64,000 bases of DNA from JACMNW01 sp963708425 (GTDB lineage Bacteria; Pseudomonadota; Alphaproteobacteria; Rhodobacterales; Rhodobacteraceae): the NCBI GenBank assembly GCA_963708425.1, contig OY970206.1, positions 2,976,001-3,040,000 of the forward strand, written 5' to 3'. Below the pieces are notes generated by a model that saw only the letters and a program-made list of their open reading frames with translations, ran no database searches and was not told where the DNA came from. Shown here piece after piece: positions 9,272 through 16,938 of the stretch (positions are counted from its first letter, which is position 1; the number at the start of each line of letters is the position of its first letter). The position numbers and the translations under genes are program-made.

Positions 9272-10754
9272 CAAGACGCTCCTTCAATGCTGCACACAGG
9301 TCTTTTGGTGCGTTGCCACCAATCCTTTTCACCAATAGCGCCGAAAGCGGCCCTGAAACCAGAGGCTGTGCCGCAAGCGGGCCAGATGCGACCCAAGCAG
9401 TTACTGCGCCGATAAGTGCCGGTTCACCCGCCTTGACTGCATCGAGAAGATCCCGACGCACTGCCGAGCTTTTGTGGGCCTTGCCACAGATCAGATCCTG
9501 CAGCTCCCGTTCCCACCGCCGCAGCAGACGCTTTGCCAATGGACCGCCTGACGCCGCACCAGAGCCTAAGCCGCCCTCAGAAACGATTAGCAGTTCCATG
9601 GACGGACGATCGCCTTGCGACGGATCGACGGCCAGCATCTCCAATCGGCATTCCAGTTCAGCCTCCAGATGCGGCTGATCCAGCGCCATCAGGGCCATTG
9701 CATGTTCCGTGATCTCGGTCAGAGTCGGTGCGTCGGCGTCTGTCTCGGCCACGCCAGCCTCGATGCCACCTTCAAGCCCACCCTCAAGGCGGCGTTTAAG
9801 TTCGGCGCGGAACCGCGCGGCAACTTTGCCGAAATTGTCTCCGTTCAAGTGAATCTCGTCGTACCAGTCTTCCGGGCTCTGCCCAATATCGGTGACGTCG
9901 ATATGGGCCACTTTGCCGTGGAACACGGCATCATTTGTCATCGCGCGCAGCCCGTCGTTGAACCGCCGCAGCACCAGCTTTATCAGCGCATTCTGCACAC
10001 TAACCGGCATCACGCCTTTCTTCTTCAGCGGTCGCCCGATCCAGGCCCCATTGCGCGAAAACGCCGGGCCATAGCCGTGGATCAAGATGTGCACCTGCGG
10101 ATGCGCCGTATGCATCCGCAGCAGGTATGCACGGTAGTCCGACATGATCCGGGTCAGGAACGCATCGAAGGTAGCACCAAGCAGGTCTGATGGTTTTGCA
10201 CCTGCAAACACCGGCTCGATCAGCGCGCCAATGTTGCCATCCTGAAACAGGTCATTGCCACCTGCCGAAAACAGGACGGCACTCGCCCCTTCGCGGGAAA
10301 CGTTACTGATAACCTCGTTCTGGTCGTGCATATCGGCCAACGTATCGCCCGCCGCCGAGACGCACAGGATCGCGTGATCGCGCATCAGATGGTCGATGAT
10401 GTCTTGCAGGCTGGTGGGATACTGAAACCAACTGTCGCCTTCGGACACGATCCTTGGGCCTGTCCAACCATCCGCAATCCGCCGTCGATACGCGCGCTGG
10501 CGTTGGCGCCTGCGCCAATCGTTCAGCAGTTCCACCACGACGCCGCCTTCTAGGCCGGTTTCAAGTCCGGTCACCAAGGCGGGGTTTGGTTGAAACTTCG
10601 GTTCGATCGTGCCGGTCGATGGCACTTCGATCAGATAGGGCAAGACCTGATCGTCGGTAGTATCCGGGTCGGCCATACGCCGTGTCAATTCGGCATAAGT
10701 TATTACAGGGTGGTTTTTGCCGTCTTGCGAACCAATTAGGGCATCATCCTTCAT
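9258..10754 (-). CDS. SGNH/GDSL-type hydrolase with C-terminal extension
   Basis: The protein has 498 residues; AAGG lies eight bases before its ATG. SGNH signature blocks are present: Ser108 in SEGDSWFQYP, GGND at 165-168, and Asp299/His302 in YDEIHLN. These hydrolases cleave esters of lipids or carbohydrates. The C-terminal 170 residues (TLTEITEHAMALMAL onward) are a helical region I do not recognise. The motifs GLETGLEGGV (63-72) and LEGGLEGGIEAGV (323-335) flank the catalytic domain and resemble motifs in the next two genes. It is the first gene of the four-gene operon. Confidence 0.84.
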   Translation of the reverse strand: MKDDALIGSQDGKNHPVITYAELTRRMADPDTTDDQVLPYLIEVPSTGTIEPKFQPNPALVTGLETGLEGGVVVELLNDWRRRQRQRAYRRRIADGWTGPRIVSEGDSWFQYPTSLQDIIDHLMRDHAILCVSAAGDTLADMHDQNEVISNVSREGASAVLFSAGGNDLFQDGNIGALIEPVFAGAKPSDLLGATFDAFLTRIMSDYRAYLLRMHTAHPQVHILIHGYGPAFSRNGAWIGRPLKKKGVMPVSVQNALIKLVLRRFNDGLRAMTNDAVFHGKVAHIDVTDIGQSPEDWYDEIHLNGDNFGKVAARFRAELKRRLEGGLEGGIEAGVAETDADAPTLTEITEHAMALMALDQPHLEAELECRLEMLAVDPSQGDRPSMELLIVSEGGLGSGAASGGPLAKRLLRRWERELQDLICGKAHKSSAVRRDLLDAVKAGEPALIGAVTAWVASGPLAAQPLVSGPLSALLVKRIGGNAPKDLCAALKERLDADA

Positions 10755-11257
10755 GAATCCGTACCTTCTAAATGCTTCACCAAAATTAAGTAGCGGCCAT
10801 CTAGTCGCGTCGTTTCGGTGCTTGCCTCGGCATCAACGGATCGGCACAGCACCCTGCGGCAAACGGGCGGGCAATCAGATCGGGCCATCAAAATAAGCCC
10901 CGGAATTGGAAACAATAGCCCTAAATTATGTCAAAATCGTGATCTTTGCAAGCAAACGCAGCGGATGGGTTCGACCTACAGCAAATCAACCTGAAGCCTC
11001 AAGTCCGGGATTCCTTACCGTCTGCGGTTGATATTTGTTGGTTTTGCGGCAGCGACCCCAGCACGCTTTTCCAGCGCCGCAAGGAAAATCTGTTTAGCAG
11101 CGCGGGGGAAAGCAGCTTTGGTGCGATGCAGCGTTCCCGGCCCAAACCGTCGACCAAGGCAATCACGTTTTCTGAACAAGGATGCCAAGCGATGGCACGA
11201 AACGCTCCCTTATCCGGTCCTCAAAGCGCGCTGGCCTTTATAAACTGGCCGCTGGAG
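10755..11257. other. Intergenic stretch without a supported gene
   Basis: About 500 bp upstream of the SGNH hydrolase gene. An open frame at 10946-11338 (plus strand, 130 codons) has low-complexity composition, no recognisable domain and runs into the inverted-repeat element that follows, so I do not call it a gene. The promoter of the minus-strand operon should lie between 10755 and about 10930, but I see no convincing -35/-10 pair. Confidence 0.5.
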
Positions 11258-11358
11258 CCTGTCCGACAAAAGTGGATACCGGTTTTGTCGAAAGACAGGC
11301 GTAAAATCAAACGCCTAGAGTCTGTCTGGCGATACTAGGATCGTCAGACAGACTCTAG
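11258..11358. repeat. Double inverted-repeat element (RIME-like)
   Basis: Two strong dyads lie side by side. The first pairs CCTGTC...CGACAAAA (11258-11271) with TTTTGTCG...GACAGG (11283-11299). The second pairs a 19-base arm starting CTAGAGTCTGTCTG (11315-11333) with its near-perfect complement (11340-11358; 18 of 19), leaving a 6-base loop. The layout resembles the intergenic palindromic mosaic elements common in rhizobia and relatives; that family link is my inference. It lies at the edge of a decayed gene. Confidence 0.6.
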
Positions 11359-11364
11359 TCTTGC

Positions 11365-11752
11365 CCCTCTGGCGGCAATGCCTGCAATTGGCTGAACCGC
11401 TGCCGATTGCCGTCTGATCAACGGTGTTCTGACTGACCCGTGCGACCAACCCAGCAGTGCCCCCCTTGCTGGAGGCTCGGGGCGCGCCTGACCAAGAGCG
11501 GGGGGCGAATGCGAAGCACTGCGTGGATTTTCCATCACGCCCGACGGTAAGACCGTTGCTGGCGAAGACCGCGAACAAATCACGGGCTACGCCAACACCC
11601 GCGAAATTGCGGCGCTGCTGACCATTTATCCGGCAGTTGGCAACAACGCCAAGATCGGCCTCGGTTACAGCTTCGGCACCTTCTCGGAGGATCTGCGCGA
11701 CACAACGCCAGATAACTGCGGCGTAATCCTGAACCAGCAAGCCAAGTTCTGA
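11365..11752 (+). pseudogene. 3' remnant of an outer-membrane beta-barrel protein gene
   Basis: One plus-strand frame reads as protein across this stretch but contains in-frame TGA stops near 11390 and at 11489. After the second stop it reads RGFSITPDGKTVAG, then NNAKIGLGYSFGTFSEDL, and ends in QQAKF before a TGA at 11750. A terminal Phe and alternating hydrophobic strands fit the last barrel strands of an outer-membrane protein. There is no start codon or signal peptide. The fragment begins directly after the inverted-repeat element, suggesting that the rest was lost in a rearrangement. Confidence 0.5.
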
Positions 11753-11797
11753 ACCGATAACTCGCCCTTTCTGCCAAACCAACTGCCGGGGCGGCGG

Positions 11798-13174
11798 CTA
11801 TCGCCCCGTGATCCAATTGCCAAACCGCGCCAACCGTGACGTGGTTGCCGCCCCCGTCCCAGCCTCCCGCGCATCGGCGGCGTTCAGCAAACCGTACATG
11901 CCCCGCACCGCCAGCCAGCGCAGCGGCTCTGGCTCCCACTGCCGCACTTTCCTGTTTACCCAAGGAAGATGCACCAGATCAGTATCGCGGCCCAAAACCA
12001 TATCCGCCAACGTCCGCCCCGCCAAGTTGGAGGTAGACACCCCAACCCCAACATAGCCCCCGGCCAAACCGACACCGGTCGCCTTGTCCAGCCCCACCGT
12101 GGCACACCAATCGCGCGGCACGCCCAACACGCCGCACCAAGCATGGTCAATCGCCACCCCACGCGCGTCCGGGAAATGGCGATGCAAAATGGTGGTCAGC
12201 CGTGCAATTGTCGTCGCGTCCGGCTTCCCCCGATCATCAATCCCCGACCCGAACTTGTACGGCACCCCGCGCGCACCAACTGCAATGCGCCCCTCGCGGG
12301 TGCGCTGGCAATAGCAATAGGCGTTGGCGAAATCGCCCAGTATTTCATGGCGTTGCCAGCCGATCTTGGCCCAAACCTCGGGCGGCAACGGTGCCGTCAC
12401 AATCTGCGCCGAATTCAACGGTAACCAATTCCGCTTCGCCCCCGGCAAGGCCGAACTAAAGCCTTCGGTCGCCCGCAATATGATCGGCGCCCGAACCTTG
12501 CCGCGATCGGTGGTCACCACCCCCGGCGCAATCTCCAGCGCCCGCGTCCCCTCGGCAATCCGGACCCCCAACCGCTCCACTGCCACCGCCAACCCGCGCA
12601 CCAGCTTTGCTGGCTGCACGCGGGCGACATTGCCCACCACCATCGCACCCAACGTTCCCGGAATGCGGACCCGCGCCAGCGCCTCTTCCGCCCCAATTTG
12701 CCGGACCCGACCCTCTTCGCCCCACTCCCGCCGATGCGCGACCTCGGCTGTCACCCGCGAAAGCTGCGCTGGATTTGTCGCCACCAACATCTCTTCGGTG
12801 CGCAAAATGTCGGCCTCTATGCCCTCGGCCTCGGCCACGCGAATAATCTCGTCCACCGTGCCATTCATCGCCCCAACCATCGCCCGCACGGCGGCCTCAG
12901 AAGATCCCGTGCGATATCTGGCATGGTTCCAGGCAAAGCCGCCGGTCAGCCACCCCCCATTGCGCCCCGACGCGCCAAACCCGGCAAATTCCTGCTCCAG
13001 CACCAGAATGTTCAGGTCCGGCTGTGCCTGCTTCAGGTAATACGCCGCCCACATCCCGGTGTATCCTGCACCAATGATGCAGACATCGGCTGACACATCA
13101 CCCGCAAGACCAGGCCGCAGTTGTGGCAGGCCGCCTATGTCGTCATACCAAAACGAAACGCCGCCTTTATGCAT
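11798..13174 (-). CDS. FAD-dependent amine/amino-acid oxidoreductase (DadA/PuuB type)
   Basis: The protein has 458 residues from MHKGGVSFWYDDIGG. It has the dinucleotide-binding motif VCIIGAGYTGMWAAYYL near residue 32, the FGASGRNGGW motif near residue 68 typical of the DAO family, and a C-terminal GVGLAGGYVGVGVSTSNLAGR. Relatives oxidise amines such as gamma-glutamylputrescine, or glycine and D-amino acids; the substrate cannot be fixed here. An in-frame GTG at 13198 lies before the chosen ATG at 13174, but the family N-terminus (SFWYDD) follows the ATG closely. It is divergent from the RTX protein gene across 198 bp. Confidence 0.85.
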   Translation of the reverse strand: MHKGGVSFWYDDIGGLPQLRPGLAGDVSADVCIIGAGYTGMWAAYYLKQAQPDLNILVLEQEFAGFGASGRNGGWLTGGFAWNHARYRTGSSEAAVRAMVGAMNGTVDEIIRVAEAEGIEADILRTEEMLVATNPAQLSRVTAEVAHRREWGEEGRVRQIGAEEALARVRIPGTLGAMVVGNVARVQPAKLVRGLAVAVERLGVRIAEGTRALEIAPGVVTTDRGKVRAPIILRATEGFSSALPGAKRNWLPLNSAQIVTAPLPPEVWAKIGWQRHEILGDFANAYCYCQRTREGRIAVGARGVPYKFGSGIDDRGKPDATTIARLTTILHRHFPDARGVAIDHAWCGVLGVPRDWCATVGLDKATGVGLAGGYVGVGVSTSNLAGRTLADMVLGRDTDLVHLPWVNRKVRQWEPEPLRWLAVRGMYGLLNAADAREAGTGAATTSRLARFGNWITGR

Positions 13175-13372
13175 CAACTGCCCCCCTTTCCCGACCAATC
13201 CAACAACAATCCGCGCCCTTTAGCAAAATTGTTTCACTTAATTTTTAACTTTATGTGGGAATTTCGCAGCGAACTTGACCCACATCTAGGACTCTACTAC
13301 ACGCATGCGATGTGGCCGGATCGGCAAATTGTTGCCTATGGTAGTGTTAGAGTAACTAGGAGTATTCAAGTT

Positions 13373-15172
13373 ATGCCTGCATCCCCAATCACCTTTGATC
13401 TAACCGGCAGCGCTGCGAACGCGTTTTCGATGTCGTTTATGCAAAATGGCCTGACGCTCACTGTTTCATCCGCGTTGTATGATGGAACCTACTTAGGCAC
13501 CATGTTGCCATATGAATTTTCGACGCCAACGCTGTCGATGACGTCGTCGGGTATCGGTGCACTGAATACCTATTTTGATGCCGAAGATGGTTTTGACGCC
13601 GACGGCAAGTTCGAAATGGCGACCTTGTCCTTTGGGCAAAACGTCCGGGTCGTTTCGGTAACGTTGATACCGACAGGCACACGCTACAATTGGGCGGGCA
13701 TTGATACGGAATTTGTGATGTTTGGCGATGGCCTCGTCAGAGACGACGCGCAGCGGCAATTCATTGATCCTACGGATTTCATAAACGAAGTTTCGGTATA
13801 CGGTAGCTTCCTCGGCATCGGTGCTGTCACCTATCTGGATGGCTTCCGCATCGCCTCCATCACTGTCGAACTCATCGGCCTGGTTGCGACCGCGGATGCC
13901 TATGCCGTCAAAACCAGCGATGCGCCAGTAACGCTTGACGTGTTGGCCAATGACACCAACGGCCAACAGATCACTGCGATTGACACCACGTCTCTGCTCG
14001 GCTCCGTCTCGCTGGCTGCCGATGGGCTTACCCTTGTCTACACCGCAGGTAGTGCTTTCGACCACCTCGCCAAAGGTGCCACCGCGACCGAGACATTCAC
14101 TTACACTGTACTCGGCTCGGACGGCACCTCGCAAACCCAAACCGTCACGCTGACAATTACTGGCGATCCGAACGAGATTAACGGCACTGCGGGCAACAAC
14201 CTGCTGACAGGAGCCGCGACCCGTGATGTGATCATGGGTTTAGCCGGCAATGATACGGTCAATGGCTTGGGCGGAAACGACGATATTTACGGTGGCTTGG
14301 GTAAAGATGTGCTGCACGGCAATGACGGCAATGATCGCGTCGATGGTGGTGACGGTGATGATCTCGTCTATGGCGACGCTGGCAACGATACGGTCACTGG
14401 CGGTGCAGGAAATGACCGGCTTTCCGGCGGCGACGGCGACGATAGCATTGATGGCAGCATCGGGTCTGATCGGCTTTACGGCGATGGCGGCAGTGATGTG
14501 CTGACCGGCAGTTCCAGCACCAATATTCTTGATGGCGGCACTGGCATCGATACGATGTCCGGTGGTGCCGGAGGTGACACCTACTATGTCGACGACGCGG
14601 GCGATCAAGTACTCGAGTTCGCCTTGGGCGGAACCGACGTGGTGCGCACGACCGTTAGTTTCACATTGGCCGACAATGTTGAAAACCTGATCATCGAAGG
14701 CATGGCTTCACTCAATGGCACCGGCAATTCGGCAACGAACCAGTTGACCGGCAATGGTGCCGACAACGTCTTGTCCGGCCTTGGCGGCAATGACAGGCTG
14801 ACCGGCGGACTTGGCAATGACCGGTTGATTGGTGGCGCAGGCCGCGATATTCTTACAGGTGGCGCTGGGTCGGACGACTTTGTGTTTTCCGAGTGGGGCA
14901 CCGGAAACTTCGACACGGTCGCCGATTTCGACGCGGCGTTCGATACCATCCAGCTTTCCAGCACCGCTTTCGGCCTTGATATCGGTGCTATTGATTCATC
15001 CGAGTTCGGCTTTGGCACCAAAGCCACAACCGCAACGCAGCGCCTCGTCTACGATCAAGCCCGCGGCGATCTTTACTTTGACGCAGATGGCAACGGTGCA
15101 GGCGGACGGCAACTGATTGCGTCATTAGTTGACGGCACTGTGCTAACCTACGACGACATTTTCGCCGTCTGA
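13373..15172 (+). CDS. Secreted RTX-type calcium-binding protein
   Basis: The protein has 599 residues. The ATG at 13373 has TAGGAG ten bases upstream; the longer frame back to 13121 runs over the divergent gene and has no ribosome site. Residues about 1-180 are of unknown fold, 185-265 look like a cadherin/Ig-like repeat (DVLANDTNG ... ETFTYTVLGSDG), and from about 275 there are many GGxGNDxL nonapeptides of the RTX type, in two blocks (about 275-390 and 440-500). The end (GDLYFDADGNGAGG ... YDDIFAV) resembles C-terminal signals of type I secreted RTX proteins. It probably binds calcium outside the cell. No type I exporter genes lie nearby. Confidence 0.88.
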   Translation: MPASPITFDLTGSAANAFSMSFMQNGLTLTVSSALYDGTYLGTMLPYEFSTPTLSMTSSGIGALNTYFDAEDGFDADGKFEMATLSFGQNVRVVSVTLIPTGTRYNWAGIDTEFVMFGDGLVRDDAQRQFIDPTDFINEVSVYGSFLGIGAVTYLDGFRIASITVELIGLVATADAYAVKTSDAPVTLDVLANDTNGQQITAIDTTSLLGSVSLAADGLTLVYTAGSAFDHLAKGATATETFTYTVLGSDGTSQTQTVTLTITGDPNEINGTAGNNLLTGAATRDVIMGLAGNDTVNGLGGNDDIYGGLGKDVLHGNDGNDRVDGGDGDDLVYGDAGNDTVTGGAGNDRLSGGDGDDSIDGSIGSDRLYGDGGSDVLTGSSSTNILDGGTGIDTMSGGAGGDTYYVDDAGDQVLEFALGGTDVVRTTVSFTLADNVENLIIEGMASLNGTGNSATNQLTGNGADNVLSGLGGNDRLTGGLGNDRLIGGAGRDILTGGAGSDDFVFSEWGTGNFDTVADFDAAFDTIQLSSTAFGLDIGAIDSSEFGFGTKATTATQRLVYDQARGDLYFDADGNGAGGRQLIASLVDGTVLTYDDIFAV

Positions 15173-15197
15173 GACTTGAGCCTCAAGAATACCGCAG

Positions 15198-15221
15198 CGG
15201 GCCCTGCATTGGGCCCGTTTT
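15198..15221 (+). terminator. Rho-independent terminator of the RTX gene
   Basis: CGGGCCC (15198-15204), a 6-base loop and GGGCCCG (15211-15217) are followed by TTTT. It lies 26 bp after the RTX stop codon. It would also stop read-through from the host into the mobile element that starts 100 bp downstream. Confidence 0.85.
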
Positions 15222-15321
15222 AGCTTCAAGAAGGCAACTCCAAAGCCGACTTGCCGTCCGGGTTTGACAAATGCGCCGGTCAACCGTCACCACGACTTTC
15301 GTCAAGCATTTCAGTTCTGTC

Positions 15322-15337
15322 TGGTAGGCCCGGAGGG
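15322..15337. repeat. attL core (16 bp)
   Basis: TGGTAGGCCCGGAGGG is identical to 25532-25547. The bases on both sides differ (C before and C after here; T before and A after at the right copy), so 16 bp is the exact shared core. It marks the left junction of the mobile element. Confidence 0.88.
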
Positions 15338-15802
15338 CTAGAGCAATTCGAGGAAAAACATGACGATGCGGCGGCGAACCCGTCAATTCCTCACGTTCAT
15401 TCCATTGATGAATTTGACCACGTGGCGAACCACGCTTCAAAGGTTGCTGCTAAGTGTGAGATTGCAATTCGCCAGCGGCGTGCCAACGTTTTTGCTATAG
15501 CGGCCCGTGATTGCCACCCAGATGATGCGGCTCAGCTGGCAACCGCTCTGCTTATCGATCTTTCGGCAGGAATGCCAAAATTACCATATTTCACCTCGAT
15601 CCGGGACGATGCGCGGTGGTGGGCGAGCCTCGCCACACCTGCCGAATTGCTAGAAGCACTATCCGCTGCGCTTGAATCGCTCGACTCCACAGCCCTGCAT
15701 GGCGCTATGCGAAAGCGTTTGTTTATGTCGCTTTGGCATAGCTTTTCGCCTTTCGAGCAAGGAAACTTTTTAGCCCGCGTCGCCGACGAGGTGCGCCCAT
15801 GA
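15323..15802 (+). CDS. Hypothetical first gene of the head operon; 5' end split off by integration
   Basis: I do not recognise the domain. The coding frame ends at 15802 and overlaps the connector gene by ATGA. In the integrated state the frame runs left through attL to an ATG at 15251 in flanking DNA, and the first in-element start is a GTG at 15422. If the element ends are joined, an ATG at 25524 reads GGG TTT GGT and then continues in frame from 15323, giving a 163-residue protein that starts MGFGRPGGLEQFEEK with AAAGGA seven bases upstream. I take that as the true 5' end, so the coordinates given are the part left of the junction. The body is helical and acidic (HPDDAAQLATALLIDL, LLEALSAALESLDST) with no membrane segment. 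Confidence 0.6.
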   Translation, partial: GRPGGLEQFEEKHDDAAANPSIPHVHSIDEFDHVANHASKVAAKCEIAIRQRRANVFAIAARDCHPDDAAQLATALLIDLSAGMPKLPYFTSIRDDARWWASLATPAELLEALSAALESLDSTALHGAMRKRLFMSLWHSFSPFEQGNFLARVADEVRP

Positions 15803-16335
15803 TTGTTGAGCGCGTACCTCAGTCAAACATTCGTCCATTTTCTCTACCGGATATCAAAGAACATGTCCGAGTGACCTCATTTGAAGAAGAATTTTTGCTT
15901 GGGTCATACGGAGATTCGGCAGCCTTGGAACTTGAGGCGTATGCACAGATTGCTCTGTTGGATCAATTGATCCGGGTCACGTTGGAAAGCTGGCCACGTT
16001 CGACTACGTTCAATCTGCCGATTGCCCCGATGGTTGATCCCCTGTCAGTGTCTATCACTGCAGATGGTGAACCGTTTGCAGGGTACGCCACTATTACCGG
16101 TTTGCGACCTGCGGTTCGGGTGACAGATGCCACCAAACCGTGCGGCGTCATCGTGATCGAATACACTGCCGGTTTTGGACCGAATGCCAATGATATTCCC
16201 GCCGATCTGGCAATCGCCATCCAAGATCAGGCCGCCACATTCTTTGACATGCGCGGCGAGCCAGAAGGCAAGACCAACGGCATGTCTGCTCACATGGCGC
16301 GGATCACGGCCAGATATCGACGGGTGGCTTTGTGA
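15799..16335 (+). CDS. Phage head-tail connector protein (gp6-like)
   Basis: The protein has 178 residues. FSLPDIKEHVRVTSFEEEF followed by LELEAYAQIALLDQLI is the usual start of gp6-like connectors, and a beta-rich middle (PIAPMVDPLSVSI, CGVIVIEYTAGF) is followed by a C-terminal helix (LAIAIQDQAATFFDMRG). Such proteins form a ring under the portal and prepare a filled head for tail joining. A satellite with a connector but no tail would need tails from a helper. It overlaps its neighbours by ATGA and TGATG junctions, so this is a tight operon. Confidence 0.78.
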   Translation: MIVERVPQSNIRPFSLPDIKEHVRVTSFEEEFLLGSYGDSAALELEAYAQIALLDQLIRVTLESWPRSTTFNLPIAPMVDPLSVSITADGEPFAGYATITGLRPAVRVTDATKPCGVIVIEYTAGFGPNANDIPADLAIAIQDQAATFFDMRGEPEGKTNGMSAHMARITARYRRVAL

Positions 16336-16595
16336 TGGTCAACGTCGACGAACTGCTTTTCAACTGGCGCGCTGTGATTGGTCAAGCCCCCAAGGGTTTC
16401 CCCCGCGACTTCGCTTTGTCCATTCAGAAGGCAAGGAAACGCCCCGGCTGGCAACCTACTGCAAAGCAGTTGGCGCTGATACGCAGGATGGTGAGCGAAC
16501 TGTTCACCCATGCCGACCCAGCGCCGGTCGAGGGTCTTCCCCTATTCGGGTCGAAGGCACCGGATGATGTGGATTTGATTGAAAGGGTTGATTGA
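16335..16595 (+). CDS. Hypothetical small element protein
   Basis: The protein has 86 residues from MVNVDELLFNWRAVIG. Its ATG overlaps the connector stop by one base (TGATG); a GTG three bases earlier is less likely. It is basic in the middle (IQKARKRPGWQPTAKQLALIRRMVSELF), which could bind DNA. Its place before terL is where a small terminase subunit would sit, but it does not look like known ones, so I make no functional call. Confidence 0.6.
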   Translation: MVNVDELLFNWRAVIGQAPKGFPRDFALSIQKARKRPGWQPTAKQLALIRRMVSELFTHADPAPVEGLPLFGSKAPDDVDLIERVD

Positions 16596-16938
16596 AAGGA
16601 CGAAGCCCGCCGTTGGCGCGGCGGGCCGGTTGGACGTTGGCTTTCACGGGTTAGCGGCGACGTCCAACGACAGCATACCGGGAACGGGGACATATTGCAA
16701 AGGGCAGCTATTCCGCTTCGGCGGTCTCTCCACGCCCTGAGCCCCCACTGCCACCACAGGGCGGTGAACATGGGAGAGCGCACCGAGCGAGTGGAAACGC
16801 AGGTGTGTCCTAAGCGGCGGCCCGGCTCGGGTGAGCAGGCAAGATCGCGGCGGGCAGGGCGGGAGGTGGGGTTTTATTCTCTGCCACGGTAACCCGCTTT
16901 CTGCCCGTCACAGCAACCCTCTCTAATGAGCAGGGCAC
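16596..16938. other. Non-coding gap upstream of terL with two dyads
   Basis: No convincing gene lies in these 343 bp, which stand out in an otherwise overlapping operon. A GC-rich hairpin GCCCGCCG-loop-CGGCGGGC lies at 16605-16626, without a T tract. GTTGGACGT (16629-16637) pairs with ACGTCCAAC (16660-16668) 22 bases later. The stretch could hold a packaging (cos/pac) site or a processing signal; this is inference from position next to terL and an HNH gene. Confidence 0.45.

Noticed and set aside
10946..11338. Open frame of 130 codons on the plus strand
   Set aside because: It has no recognisable domain, no clear ribosome site, and its end runs into the inverted-repeat element.
16695..16892. 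Small frame before terL as a small terminase subunit
   Set aside because: The product is Arg/His/Pro-rich with no helix-turn-helix or family motif.
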